Source of the DNA: Runella rosea
GTDB lineage: Bacteria; Bacteroidota; Bacteroidia; Cytophagales; Spirosomataceae
DNA: 64,000 bases
NCBI RefSeq assembly: GCF_003325355.1
Contig: NZ_CP030850.1
Coordinates: 6,337,001 to 6,401,000, forward strand
Direction: 5' to 3'
Made by a program: the position numbers and the translations under genes. The stretch's first letter is position 1. Each line of letters begins with the position of its first letter. Shown piece after piece: positions 16,462 through 25,852 of this stretch. The notes under the pieces were generated by a model. The model made no database searches and was not told where the DNA came from. It saw nothing but the letters and a program-made list of their open reading frames with translations.

Positions 16462-18555
16462 TTATCGAATCACCGTAATATGGAATTTTGTATTAGCTAG
16501 GTCGATGGGGGCAGCGGATACATTGTTAAATTTTACAGAAACCGTATTGGAGGCAGAAACCCGGGCGTAGGCGATGATGATGCCATTGGTCAGGTCGGTA
16601 TCTGGTGAAATATAGACCGTGGAGCCAGTCTGGGCGTTGGTCACGGTAAATGTTTGAGAAAAACTACCACTGGCAGCGATGCTCGGCAAATCGGCCGCTT
16701 CGCTTATTTTGATGATTTCGTCTAGGGCGCTTCCGTTGGTTCCAATTTTTACCGTGCCGCTTACGTCTAGCTTGGCGGCGGCGGTAGTAGCACCGATACC
16801 TACGTTGCCATTGGAAAGGATGGTCATGCGGGTGGTATTGCCGCCCGTGCGGAATTGCATGCTTTTAGTACCTGCTGGGTTATAAATGATTCCTCCGCTC
16901 ACGCCGCTGGAGGGTAGCCCAAAGGTGATGCCATTTTCGCTGGCTTCGGGGGTCAGGAGAGAAATATATCCGTTCCCATTTTTTTCGAAAGTTGCAATGG
17001 CGTTTGGGCTTGGAGCAGCGCTCGATTCACTTTCAAAAACGTGTAGAAAAGATTCGGGGATGATATTCCCGATGGCCGTTTTTCCATTTTTAAGCATCAG
17101 CAAGCCGTTCCTGCGGTTTAACTCATTTTGGCCCGATCCAATCGTAAACAGGGGGTCAGTACCTACCCAAGTGCTGGGTTCTGCGAAGGGTAGAATATTA
17201 AAAGAACCCACGACTGTGGAATAAAATGAATTGGCGTTGACACCGTTGCCGATGGCACAGGCGTTGGTGCCAGAGGCTCGCGTATTTTCACCGAACGCAA
17301 TGGTATTGGACGTGCCGTCAGAAATGGCATTAAACCCCATCGCAATGTTGCCGCGCCCCGTAGCCATTGAGTTATAGCCTGATGCAAACGAATGAAGTCC
17401 GATGAAGGCTGGGTCCCAGTTGGTGTTGTCGACGGAGCCGCACCGGAAAGCGCTCCGGGAGGGAATCCACATCATGCGCGTACCGCTGCCCAAAATGGGA
17501 GCTGTAGGGGGATTGGTGATGTCGCTGGCCAACCAAGCTACGGTGGCGGGATTGTCTGACCAAAATCCGCCAGGGTTTGTATTTCTTATTTCGTTGCCTC
17601 CAATTCCTGCCAGTGTCCATAGAGAGTTGATAGGCGCCCAAGAGGCATTGCCGGCAGCGTCTGATTTTAGAAAGCGGCCATCGGCTTCGCCGATATTGGT
17701 TAGTTTTATCCCGTTGGTCACCAGAGCATTGCCACCTACCTGCAACGTAAATGGCGTGGCATCGATGTCGCTGATTGGGCGATTGATACCCACGCGGTCG
17801 GTTGAAAAATTGCCGCCAATCAATGGATTAGTTCCGCTGGTATTCTCGATGTATAGTTTATCATCGCCCGTTTCTAGTTTGCCAGCATTGGAGCCAATCA
17901 TGATGTTGCCACTGCCAATTTTGGAAGAAGTACTGGTGCCGCCGCCTGCTCCGCTCCCAATGATGGTGTTGTTGCCACCGCCGCCATAATTCATGGCCGA
18001 ATGGCCGACCGCTACGGTTCCAGTGCCGCTAGGGGCAAAAGAGCCGGCGCTGTTTCCGATAAAAACGCCTTGGTCAGTATCCGTGCTTCCCGCGCTTAAC
18101 GTCCGATGTCCGATGGCGACGGTGCCGCCGCCCCGGTTGTTTTCCATCGAAAAATGCCCGATTGCCACGCTGCCGCCGTCTTGCGTGATGCCGCCCATAG
18201 CGCGCGTACCGATGGCGATATTGAGCGCTGTACTGGTGGTGTTGTAGTTGCGAAGGGCTTCAAAACCAATGGCCAACTGCGATGAATTCAATAAATCGGT
18301 GGAGTTGAAGGCTTTGGAATACGTCATCAGGGCGTCTTTACCGATGGCAATGTTTCTTTTTGAATTTATATTGTTTTTCAGCGCATTTTCACCCATCGAA
18401 ATATTGGTAGAATCTTCGGCGGTACTTAGTGGCAGGCTACCCCTAATGCCGTTTGGGCTGATGGTAATTCCTGCATTGGTTTTTTGAATGATGTTTATTT
18501 GAGAATAAACCGTTGAACTTATCAACATACAAGCGTAGAGTATAAGCTTTTTCAT
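16462..18555 (-). CDS. Secreted YadA-type beta-roll (trimeric-adhesin head-like) protein
   Basis: 697 residues with signal peptide (MKKLILYACMLISSTVYSQ). Residues about 45-240 and 390-480 hold degenerate repeats of about 14 residues of the form xAIGxxAxxxG (NIAIGKDAL, QLAIGFEAL, NIAIGTRAMGG, TVAIGHRTL, TVAVGHSAMN, NIAMGFNAI), the left-handed beta-roll of YadA heads and some phage tail fibres. The rest (GNVGIGATTAAAKLDVSGT, then VKIGTNGSA) is the tail-fibre-like stem often seen in Bacteroidota surface proteins. There is no YadA anchor barrel and no T9SS domain, so how it stays on the surface is unclear. Codon use is host-like. Likely adhesin; ligand unknown. Confidence 0.8.
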   Translation of the reverse strand: MKKLILYACMLISSTVYSQINIIQKTNAGITISPNGIRGSLPLSTAEDSTNISMGENALKNNINSKRNIAIGKDALMTYSKAFNSTDLLNSSQLAIGFEALRNYNTTSTALNIAIGTRAMGGITQDGGSVAIGHFSMENNRGGGTVAIGHRTLSAGSTDTDQGVFIGNSAGSFAPSGTGTVAVGHSAMNYGGGGNNTIIGSGAGGGTSTSSKIGSGNIMIGSNAGKLETGDDKLYIENTSGTNPLIGGNFSTDRVGINRPISDIDATPFTLQVGGNALVTNGIKLTNIGEADGRFLKSDAAGNASWAPINSLWTLAGIGGNEIRNTNPGGFWSDNPATVAWLASDITNPPTAPILGSGTRMMWIPSRSAFRCGSVDNTNWDPAFIGLHSFASGYNSMATGRGNIAMGFNAISDGTSNTIAFGENTRASGTNACAIGNGVNANSFYSTVVGSFNILPFAEPSTWVGTDPLFTIGSGQNELNRRNGLLMLKNGKTAIGNIIPESFLHVFESESSAAPSPNAIATFEKNGNGYISLLTPEASENGITFGLPSSGVSGGIIYNPAGTKSMQFRTGGNTTRMTILSNGNVGIGATTAAAKLDVSGTVKIGTNGSALDEIIKISEAADLPSIAASGSFSQTFTVTNAQTGSTVYISPDTDLTNGIIIAYARVSASNTVSVKFNNVSAAPIDLANTKFHITVIR

Positions 18556-18574
18556 CGAAGTAATTGGTTTGGTT

Positions 18575-18605
18575 CAAAAGTAGGAACTATACCAATCAGC
18601 TTCAA
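18575..18605 (-). promoter_or_regulatory. Promoter of the beta-roll protein gene
   Basis: On the minus strand: TTG (complement of 18603-18605), 20 bp, then TACTTTTG (complement of 18575-18582), a full TAnnTTTG match. The ATG is only 19 bp downstream, so the leader is very short. Confidence 0.6.
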
Positions 18606-18700
18606 CTACTGAAATAAGTAGGTAGAACGCTCTGCTACTTGGGGTTTTGAACGCTCAAAAGGGTATAAATGGCCACATAAAGCCTATTTGCGCGTCTTTT

Positions 18701-19303
18701 TTATTCTTTCCCGAAAACCCGCTCAAAAAACTCCACTTCGGGAATTTCTTGTACTTCACCAGGCTGGAGGGTGTCGAGGGCTAAGTTTTCGATTGAGATC
18801 CGAATCAGGCGCAGACAGCGGTGCTTTACGGCGGTCATCATTTTGCGGATTTGACGAAATTTGCCTTCCGTCAGGGTCATCAAGAGCCACGTGTGCGGAA
18901 TGTTGTCTGGGTATTCCCAGCCGCTTTGAAACAAATTGGCAGGTTTTTCAATGATTTTCGCTTCACAGGGAGCGGTTTTGTAGATTCCGTTGTCTTTGAC
19001 CCGAATCACTACCCCGTTTTTGAGTTCTTCCAGCGTTTCGGGTTTTACTTCCCGATACACCTGCAATAAATAAGTTCGTCGGTGCGGTTTTTTGCCTTTA
19101 AAGAGCAGGTGAGTAATTTTTTTGTTGGTCGTTAAAATCAATAAACCCTCAGAGTTGTGGTCGAGCCGCCCGATGCAATGGGTGCCTTCGGGAAAAGGAT
19201 AGCCTAAATCGCCTAGCATGGGCCGACCTTCCACGCCCGTAAATTGGGAGTGCATATCGTAGGGTTTGTTGACAATAAAATAGCGGTGCAATACAGGAAT
19301 CAT
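18701..19303 (-). CDS. rluE: RluE-like 23S rRNA pseudouridine synthase
   Basis: 200 residues from the ATG at 19303. An upstream frame to 19351 exists, but it overlaps the murA promoter and the family starts at about this Met. It isomerises a uridine in 23S rRNA (U2457 for the E. coli enzyme). The RsuA-family catalytic motif GRLDHNSEGLLILT holds the active Asp. YFIVNKPYDMHSQFT, KPHRRTYLLQV, LTEGKFRQIRKM and LRLIRISIENLAL follow the RluE pattern. No S4 RNA-binding domain is present, as in RluE. Divergent from murA. Confidence 0.88.
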   Translation of the reverse strand: MIPVLHRYFIVNKPYDMHSQFTGVEGRPMLGDLGYPFPEGTHCIGRLDHNSEGLLILTTNKKITHLLFKGKKPHRRTYLLQVYREVKPETLEELKNGVVIRVKDNGIYKTAPCEAKIIEKPANLFQSGWEYPDNIPHTWLLMTLTEGKFRQIRKMMTAVKHRCLRLIRISIENLALDTLQPGEVQEIPEVEFFERVFGKE

Positions 19304-19315
19304 AGAGCGTGTTTT

Positions 19316-19348
19316 TTTGCTATCTTTTTTCAAAAATTGATAGCTTTG
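19316..19348 (+). promoter_or_regulatory. Promoter of murA
   Basis: TTTG (19316-19319), 21 bp, TAGCTTTG (19341-19348), a full -7 match. It predicts a transcript starting near 19353 and a leader of about 50 nt. The position inside the upstream extension of rluE argues for the shorter rluE start. Confidence 0.65.
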
Positions 19349-19405
19349 CACAAAACAAATAATAATTAACGAATCCTCTTTAATTCCTAACGCAAGTCCC
19401 CCAAT

Positions 19406-20713
19406 ATGGCTTCATTCAAAATAGCAGGCGGTCGTCAGATGAAAGGTGAAATCACCCCGCAAGGTGCCAAAAACGAAGCACTGCAGATACTTTGTGCAGT
19501 GTTGTTGACGAAAGAACCTGTTACGATTCATAATATTCCCAATATTCGCGATGTCAATCAACTCATTGATTTATTGGGTGATTTGGGCGTAAAACGTACC
19601 CGTTTGAGCAACAGCTCCATTCGATTCGAAGCCTCTGACGTGCATCTCGAATTCATGGAAACCGAAATGTACCGCCAAAAAGCGGCGGCCCTGCGGGGTT
19701 CGGTGATGTTGTTGGGACCGATGTTGGCACGTTTCAAAAAAGGCCGTATTCCGCGTCCGGGTGGTGATAAAATCGGTCGTCGGCGCTTGGATACGCACTT
19801 TTTAGGCTTTGAACGCTTGGGCGCAAAATTTGATTACGACCCTAACGATGGCGGTTTTTATCAGGTAGACGCCAGCGGACTGCACGGCACCTATATGCTT
19901 CTTGACGAAGCCTCCGTAACGGGTACAGCCAATATCCTGATGGCGGCGGTCATGGCCGAAGGTATCACCACGATTTATAACGCAGCTTGTGAGCCGTACC
20001 TTCAGCAATTGTGCAAGATGCTCAACCGCATGGGGGCAAAAATCAGCGGCGTAGGGTCAAATTTATTGACCATTGACGGGGTATCATCATTGAATGGTAC
20101 GGAGCATACCATGCTCCCCGACATGATTGAAATCGGATCGTTTATCGGTATGGCCGCCATGACAAAGAGCGAATTGACCATCAAAAATTGCTCCATTCCT
20201 GATTTGGGCGTCATTCCTGGCGTTTTTCAAAAACTCGGAATCCAGATGGAGTTTCGCGGCGACGATATTTTTATTCCTGCGCAAGACCATTACGAAGTCG
20301 AATCGTTTATCGACGGGTCTATGTTGGTGGTGGCAGATGCGCCTTGGCCAGGCTTCACCCCAGATTTATTAAGTATTGTCCTGGTAACGGCTATTCAGGC
20401 CAAGGGAACGGTATTGATTCACCAAAAAATGTTTGAAAGTCGCCTGTTTTTCGTCGATAAACTCATCGAAATGGGCGCTCAGATTATCCTTTGCGACCCG
20501 CACCGCGCTACGGTCGTGGGGCTGAACAGAGCCACGCAACTTCGAGGTATTCGCATGACTTCTCCTGATATTCGGGCGGGGGTATCGTTGTTGATTGCCG
20601 CCATGTCGGCGCAGGGAGTGAGCATTATTGATAATATTGAGCAAATAGACCGTGGTTATCAAAACATTGATACGCGCTTGAATGCCATTGGGGCAGAAAT
20701 CGTGCGTTTGTAA
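19406..20713 (+). CDS. murA: UDP-N-acetylglucosamine 1-carboxyvinyltransferase MurA (Asp active-site form)
   Basis: 435 residues, full length. MurA transfers enolpyruvate from PEP to UDP-GlcNAc, the first committed step of peptidoglycan synthesis in the cytoplasm. The two-domain EPSP-synthase-like fold is evident: QGAKNEALQILCAVLL (UDP-GlcNAc site near N23), RGSVMLLGPMLARF, the active-site loop RPGGDKIGRRRLDTH, LLDEASVTGTANILMA, GSFIGMAAM and IRAGVSLLIAAM. In most bacteria the loop carries a Cys (C115 in E. coli) that fosfomycin alkylates. Here the equivalent is D121, the substitution that gives active but fosfomycin-insensitive enzymes in mycobacteria and Chlamydia. Followed closely by a lipoprotein gene. 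Confidence 0.96.
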   Translation: MASFKIAGGRQMKGEITPQGAKNEALQILCAVLLTKEPVTIHNIPNIRDVNQLIDLLGDLGVKRTRLSNSSIRFEASDVHLEFMETEMYRQKAAALRGSVMLLGPMLARFKKGRIPRPGGDKIGRRRLDTHFLGFERLGAKFDYDPNDGGFYQVDASGLHGTYMLLDEASVTGTANILMAAVMAEGITTIYNAACEPYLQQLCKMLNRMGAKISGVGSNLLTIDGVSSLNGTEHTMLPDMIEIGSFIGMAAMTKSELTIKNCSIPDLGVIPGVFQKLGIQMEFRGDDIFIPAQDHYEVESFIDGSMLVVADAPWPGFTPDLLSIVLVTAIQAKGTVLIHQKMFESRLFFVDKLIEMGAQIILCDPHRATVVGLNRATQLRGIRMTSPDIRAGVSLLIAAMSAQGVSIIDNIEQIDRGYQNIDTRLNAIGAEIVRL

Positions 20714-20739
20714 CGAGCCTACAAAATCTTAAATATATC

Positions 20740-21612
20740 ATGAGGCAGGGGATAAATCAAAAACTGTGGTTATTATCATCGTTGGTGTTGACGGTTTGCA
20801 TCGTTGCCTGTAAAAAGGAAGACACAGTTTTGCCGCTGCAAGCGTTTGGGTTTGATGGCAAAACAGCCCTCGTTTTGCCGTCGGGTAGCCTTCGTATTAA
20901 GTTTAATCAGCGTGTAACGTGGAAAACAACGGCGGGTACAGCTACGCAAACGGTTCAGGATTCTTTGGTTTATACCGCGCCGAGTTTGGTAGGAGCGCAG
21001 AGAATTACGGTCAAAAGTGAAGACAATGCCAACGATAGCTTGGTGATAAAAGTAATCGTTACGCCGCGTGCCGATGTGCTACGGCCCTTGCAAAAAGGAG
21101 GGTATGTATTGGTATTTCGACACGCTGCGGCGGATGTTGGGTCTGACCAAACCAACTCCACAGTGGCGAATTGGTGGAAATCTTGTGATTCAAAACTGGC
21201 TCGTCAACTCAACGAGTTGGGCAAAAAAGAGGCGGAAGCTACGGGTAAAGCATTGAAAAATCTTGAAATACCCGTTAGCAGGGTGTTTTCTAGCGAGTTT
21301 TGCCGGTGCTTTACCACTGCCGACTTGATGGGCCTAGGGGTGCCCACGCAGCAAACCAAAGAGTTGACCTATTATGTATATGATGAAGCGAAGCGGTATG
21401 AAAATATGATAAAACTGGTTGACAGTCAGTCCATAGATGCTAATAATGCGGTGTTGGTAGGGCATACAGGATTTACGGGGATATTGCCATCGCCCGCGCC
21501 GCTGGCAGATCTTAACTGGGGCGATGCGGCCGTATTTCAATTAGTTTCTGGTCAGCCGGCACGTTTTATTGCCAAGATAAAAGTAGCGGAGTGGACCGAA
21601 TTAGCGCCATAA
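20740..21612 (+). CDS. Lipoprotein with histidine-phosphatase domain
   Basis: 290 residues. The lipobox VACK places Cys at the start of the mature protein, so it is anchored in an envelope membrane. A small beta-sandwich-like stretch (about 30-110, ending IKVIVTP) precedes a histidine phosphatase domain: YVLVFRHAAADVG with the phosphorylated His, LGKKEAEATGKAL, SSEFCRCFTTADLMG with the second Arg, and VLVGHTGFTG with the second His. These enzymes remove phosphate through a phospho-His intermediate; the substrate is unknown. It starts 26 bp after murA, so cotranscription is possible, though no functional link is evident. Confidence 0.82.
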   Translation: MRQGINQKLWLLSSLVLTVCIVACKKEDTVLPLQAFGFDGKTALVLPSGSLRIKFNQRVTWKTTAGTATQTVQDSLVYTAPSLVGAQRITVKSEDNANDSLVIKVIVTPRADVLRPLQKGGYVLVFRHAAADVGSDQTNSTVANWWKSCDSKLARQLNELGKKEAEATGKALKNLEIPVSRVFSSEFCRCFTTADLMGLGVPTQQTKELTYYVYDEAKRYENMIKLVDSQSIDANNAVLVGHTGFTGILPSPAPLADLNWGDAAVFQLVSGQPARFIAKIKVAEWTELAP

Positions 21613-21673
21613 TGATTTTACACTTGCTCGGCTCATTGACCGCTAACCTCTGTAATCTCACCCCTCCTAACGA

Positions 21674-22921
21674 ATGAAATATCGCTACCGTGCCTTAGCT
21701 TTTTTGTTTGCACTTTCGATTATTACCTTTCTTGACCGCGTTTGTATGAACGTGGTCAGTAAGTACGTAAAAGCTGATTTAGGCTTAAACAATGAAGAAT
21801 TTGGCTGGATTTTGGGCGCATTTTCGTTGGCTTATGCTTTGTTTGAAATCCCGACGGGGGCCATGGGTGATTCCATCGGCCCCCGTCGCGTGTTGACTCG
21901 GGTGGTGTTGTGGTGGTCGGGTTTTACGGCCCTGACAGGCACCGCTTTCAGTTTTATTTACCTGCTCGTGGTGCGCTTTTTGTTTGGCGTGGGCGAAGCT
22001 GGGGCATATCCCAACGCTACGATTGCCATTTCGCGGTGGTTTCCCGCCGTTGAAATCGGTCGCGCACAATCGGTGATTTGGGCGGCTGGGCGCATCGGTG
22101 GAGCGCTGACGCCATTGTTGGTGATTCCGCTCGTTCATGCAGTGGGCTGGCGCTGGTCGTTTGTGGTGTTGGGAGTTGTAGGTGCGGTTTGGGCGTTGGC
22201 TTGGTACGCTTGGTTTCGCGACGAACCTGCCGAGAAAGAAGGCATTTCGGCGGAAGAAGTAGAAGAAATTGAGACTGGCCGTAATATCAAACGCGCCGAC
22301 CACGCCATTCCGTGGAAAACCATCATTCTCAATCCGGATATTTGGGCGCTGATGCTCATGTGTCATTTGTTTTTTTACGGTGCGTATTTCTTCACCAATT
22401 GGTCGTCTACTTATTTTCAGGAAGGGCGCGGCATGACCGAAGACCAATCCAAGAATTTTATTTCACTGTCGTACTTTTTGGGGGCCATTGGTTGCGTAGC
22501 GGGGGGATTGATGAGCGATTTTTTAACCAAAAAATACGGACTAAAAATCGGGCGCCGTGCCGTTGCCATCACGGGTTTGGGCTTGTCAAGTATTTTCTTT
22601 CTGGCGGCTGGGCTTACACCGGATAATCAATTGGCGGGTTATTTATTGGCCATTTGTGTATTGACCAAAGATTTGGCGTTGCCTGTTTCCTTCGCGGTCT
22701 GTGTCGATATTGGCAAACGTAATGCAGGAACGGTAGCGGGTTCGATGAACTTTGCGGGGCAAATGGGCGGTTTTTTCATCACCATTATTTTTGGCTCGGT
22801 GGTAGAAAGCACCAAAAACTTCAATATTCCATTGTACCTGATTTCGGGATGTCTGTTTGTTGCCGCGTTGTTGTGGTTCAAAATTGACCCAACCAAGACG
22901 GTGGATTTAAAAAAAGCGTGA
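21674..22921 (+). CDS. MFS transporter, anion:cation symporter type
   Basis: 415 residues, about twelve membrane segments. The N-terminal half carries ITFLDRVCMNVVSKYVKADL, WILGAFSLAYALFEIPTGAM and the MFS motif GDSIGPRRVLTRVV, which matches the ACS family (hexuronate, galactonate and other organic acids). The second half has GLMSDFLTKKYGLKIGRR. The stop is 13 bp before a secreted amidohydrolase gene, so the pair is probably one operon for uptake and breakdown of an organic acid or amide. The substrate cannot be read from sequence. Confidence 0.88.
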   Translation: MKYRYRALAFLFALSIITFLDRVCMNVVSKYVKADLGLNNEEFGWILGAFSLAYALFEIPTGAMGDSIGPRRVLTRVVLWWSGFTALTGTAFSFIYLLVVRFLFGVGEAGAYPNATIAISRWFPAVEIGRAQSVIWAAGRIGGALTPLLVIPLVHAVGWRWSFVVLGVVGAVWALAWYAWFRDEPAEKEGISAEEVEEIETGRNIKRADHAIPWKTIILNPDIWALMLMCHLFFYGAYFFTNWSSTYFQEGRGMTEDQSKNFISLSYFLGAIGCVAGGLMSDFLTKKYGLKIGRRAVAITGLGLSSIFFLAAGLTPDNQLAGYLLAICVLTKDLALPVSFAVCVDIGKRNAGTVAGSMNFAGQMGGFFITIIFGSVVESTKNFNIPLYLISGCLFVAALLWFKIDPTKTVDLKKA

Positions 22922-22934
22922 TAATCATTTTATT

Positions 22935-24353
22935 ATGAAAAAAATACTGCTGTTAACGCACATTTTAGCAAACTGCGTTCTGTTATGCTTTGCTCAAAAA
23001 AGACCCGTTGATGTACTGATTAAATCGGGTAACCTGATTGAAGTTCAGACGGGCAAACTCCTTACCAAGAAAATCATTGTGGTGAAAGGCAAGGAAATCG
23101 TAGGGGTTTTTGATGAAGCACAGGCCAAGAATTTTCAGGCGAAAAAGGTAATTGATGCCACGGGCAAGTTCATTATTCCAGGTCTTTGGGACATGCATGT
23201 GCATTTTGGAGGAGGGGATACGCTCATTCAAGAAAATAAAAACTTGTTACCTCTGTACGTAGCACACGGCATTACGGCGGTGCGAGATGCCGCAGCCGAT
23301 TTGAGCCCGAGTGTTTTGCAATGGCGCAAAGAAATTGCCGATGGTACGCTTTTCGGCCCCACATTGTTTACTTCTGGACCGAAGTTGGAAGGCTATAAGT
23401 CGACGTGGATTGGCGACATTGAAGTCAGTAGCAAAGAGGAAGTGAATAAAAGTCTGGATTCGCTGCAAAAAATGAAAGTGAATTTTATCAAAATCACTGA
23501 CAACGCCATCAAGCCCGAGATTTACCTCTATATTTTGGCCGAAGCCAAAAAAAGAGGCATTAAAACCTCTGGTCACGTACCATTTGCGTTGACGATGGAC
23601 GAAGTGTCGGCGGCAGGGTTAGGCTCGGTAGAACACATGAGTTACGTTTTGAAGGCAGGCTCCACGCGCGACAAAGAGATTTCGGAAAAAGTAATGGCGG
23701 GAAAATTGGCTTACCGCGTGGCGCTTCCGATGGCTTTACAGAGCTTTGACGAAAATACCGCCATGGAGGTATATCGACGCATGGCCAAAAACGGCACTGC
23801 TGTGGTTCCTACCCTGAGTATTAGTCAAAGCACCGCGTTTCTGGACCAAGATAATCACCAAAACGATGCGTATCTGCAATACATTGGCAAAGGACTCAAG
23901 AAAACCTACGAGTGGCGCGTCACGCGGGCGGCACAGGATAGCCCCGATGCCATTACGGAGCGTCATGAGATATATTTTAAAACGACTTCTTTGTTGCCTT
24001 TGCTCCTGAAAGCAGGCGTGACCATTATTGCGGGCACAGATGCGGGTTTTCTGAATTCGTACGTGTATCCGGGATTGGGATTGCACAAAGAACTGGAGCA
24101 TTATGTCAAAGCGGGCTTGACACCGTTGCAGGCGTTGCAATCGGCGATTATACCAGGTCCTACATTTTTGAACAAACCAGAGTACGGGAATATTGCGGCA
24201 GGAAAAAGTGCTGATATTGTGTTGTTGAATCAAAACCCTTTGGAGAAAATCGAAGCAACTCAGGCGATTAACACGGTGATTCTGCGGGGAGAAGTGTATG
24301 ACCGCAACGCGCTTGATGCCATTTTGGATGAAGTAAAAAAGAGGGCAAAATAA
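22935..24353 (+). CDS. Secreted amidohydrolase (imidazolonepropionase-like)
   Basis: 472 residues with a signal peptide (MKKILLLTHILANCVLLCFAQ, from residue 1; cleavage near AQ). The metal-dependent amidohydrolase TIM barrel is evident: FIIPGLWDMHVHFGGGD (HxH), FIKITDNA (candidate carboxylated Lys), IKTSGHVPF (third His), GSVEHMSY (fourth His), TIIAGTDAGFL (Asp), and the C-terminal beta-sandwich end IAAGKSADIVLLNQNPLE. It acts in the periplasm on a cyclic amide or peptide-like bond, perhaps delivering a product to the MFS transporter just upstream. The exact reaction is not known. Confidence 0.88.
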   Translation: MKKILLLTHILANCVLLCFAQKRPVDVLIKSGNLIEVQTGKLLTKKIIVVKGKEIVGVFDEAQAKNFQAKKVIDATGKFIIPGLWDMHVHFGGGDTLIQENKNLLPLYVAHGITAVRDAAADLSPSVLQWRKEIADGTLFGPTLFTSGPKLEGYKSTWIGDIEVSSKEEVNKSLDSLQKMKVNFIKITDNAIKPEIYLYILAEAKKRGIKTSGHVPFALTMDEVSAAGLGSVEHMSYVLKAGSTRDKEISEKVMAGKLAYRVALPMALQSFDENTAMEVYRRMAKNGTAVVPTLSISQSTAFLDQDNHQNDAYLQYIGKGLKKTYEWRVTRAAQDSPDAITERHEIYFKTTSLLPLLLKAGVTIIAGTDAGFLNSYVYPGLGLHKELEHYVKAGLTPLQALQSAIIPGPTFLNKPEYGNIAAGKSADIVLLNQNPLEKIEATQAINTVILRGEVYDRNALDAILDEVKKRAK

Positions 24354-24403
24354 ACTCCCCCAAAAATCGGTACGTATAATAAATCAAGCGTGTTTATGAC
24401 GCA

Positions 24404-24440
24404 CAAAAAGCCGCCGGTTGGTTCAGCCTGCGGCTTTTTG
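24404..24440 (+). terminator. Terminator after the amidohydrolase gene
   Basis: CAAAAAGCCGC (24404-24414) pairs with GCGGCTTTTTG (24430-24440), an 11-bp stem with a 15-nt loop that can pair further (GG/CC). The T-run lies within the right arm and just after it. It separates the operon from cydA 32 bp further on. Confidence 0.85.
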
Positions 24441-24472
24441 TTGTACTTTTAAGTGTTACTTACAGCACGCTT

Positions 24473-25852
24473 ATGAACACAGAAATTCTCTCTCGCATAC
24501 AGTTTGCTTTCACCATTGCTTTCCATTATATCTACCCTCCGCTGAGCATTGGTTTAGGTGTTGTTCTGGTCATTATGGAAGGAATGTACCTCCGCACTGG
24601 CAAACAAATCTACGAACAAATGACCCGCTTCTGGATTAAGATTTTTGCCTTGATTTTCGGAATCGGTGTCGCCACGGGCATCGTCATGGAATTTGAATTC
24701 GGCACCAATTGGGCCGTGTATTCACGCTACGTTGGTGATATATTCGGTAGCGCGTTGGCGGCCGAAGGGATTTTTGCCTTTGCGCTCGAATCGGGTTTTT
24801 TAGGAATTCTGCTTTTCGGTTGGAATCGTGTAAGCCCAAGGGTGCATTTTTTTTCAACAATTATGGTGGCTTTAGGGTCAATGTTTTCGGCTATTTGGAT
24901 TGTGGTGGCCAACTCTTGGCAACAAACGCCGGCAGGGTATCGTATCGAAGGAGAGGGCATGAAAGCGCGGGCCGTCATCACGGATTTTTGGGAAATGGTC
25001 TTCAATCCTTCCAGCGTAGACCGCCTTTCGCACGTTATTATCGGCTCTTTTTTGGCGGGTTCGTTTTTGGTTTTGAGTGTCAACGCGTATTATATTTTAC
25101 GAAAACGCCACCTCGAAATTGCCAAAGCAGGGTTTAAAATCGCCCTGACGGTGGCCACCGTTGCTTCGTTGATGCAATTGTTTACGGGCCACCGCTCGGC
25201 CGACGGTGTGGCCAAACACCAACCTGCAAAACTGGCTGCTTTTGAAGGACATTATGATTCATCGGCCGTGGCAGATATGTACCTGATGGGCTGGACCAAC
25301 GCCGACAAACGAGAAATAACGGGTTTAAAAATCCCTGGAGGTTTGTCTTTTCTGCTTCATCAAGATTTTACAACGCCCGTAAAAGGATTAGACGCTTTTC
25401 CCAAAGAGGACCGCCCTTCCTCCCGCGCGGTTAATGTCGTTTTTCAGACCTATCACTTGATGGTTGCCATCGGAATGGCATTGATTGGTCTTTCAGTATT
25501 GGCGGTTTTTTTATGGTGGAAGGGGAAATTGTTCGAACAAAAATGGCTGCTTCAGATATTTGCATGGTCGGTGCTGTTGCCCCAAATCGCTAATCAGGTC
25601 GGTTGGTATTCGGCCGAAATCGGGCGGCAACCGTGGGTGGTGTACGGTTTGTTGCGTACGTCAGATGCGCTGTCGCAGTCCCTCAAAACGGAGCAGGTGT
25701 TGTTCTCTTTGATTATGTTTACCTTGGTTTACACGCTTTTGTTTGTCTTGTTTTTGTATTTATTGAACAAAAAAATTAAGCACGGCCCCGTCGATACTCA
25801 CTCCGAAGCTATACCTGATTCTTCCAAACGTGATAACCCGATTTTAAACTGA
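24473..25852 (+). CDS. cydA: Cytochrome bd quinol oxidase subunit I
   Basis: 459 residues, shorter than E. coli CydA (about 520), i.e. the short Q-loop form. This subunit oxidises quinol and carries hemes b558, b595 and d. Visible are the N-terminal RIQFAFTIAFHYIYPPLSIG with the heme ligand His, FGIGVATGIVMEFEFGTNW with conserved Glu residues, AEGIFAFALESGFLGILLF, QPAKLAAFEGHY and the C-terminal AEIGRQPWVVYGLLRTSDA. About nine membrane segments. The stop overlaps cydB (TGATG). It supports high-affinity oxygen respiration. No cydX-like small gene follows directly. Confidence 0.96.
   Translation: MNTEILSRIQFAFTIAFHYIYPPLSIGLGVVLVIMEGMYLRTGKQIYEQMTRFWIKIFALIFGIGVATGIVMEFEFGTNWAVYSRYVGDIFGSALAAEGIFAFALESGFLGILLFGWNRVSPRVHFFSTIMVALGSMFSAIWIVVANSWQQTPAGYRIEGEGMKARAVITDFWEMVFNPSSVDRLSHVIIGSFLAGSFLVLSVNAYYILRKRHLEIAKAGFKIALTVATVASLMQLFTGHRSADGVAKHQPAKLAAFEGHYDSSAVADMYLMGWTNADKREITGLKIPGGLSFLLHQDFTTPVKGLDAFPKEDRPSSRAVNVVFQTYHLMVAIGMALIGLSVLAVFLWWKGKLFEQKWLLQIFAWSVLLPQIANQVGWYSAEIGRQPWVVYGLLRTSDALSQSLKTEQVLFSLIMFTLVYTLLFVLFLYLLNKKIKHGPVDTHSEAIPDSSKRDNPILN

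Noticed and set aside
17402-17989. 195-codon ORF on the plus strand within the beta-roll gene
   Set aside because: It is the antisense frame of the repetitive beta-roll gene, low-complexity and proline-rich, without homology.
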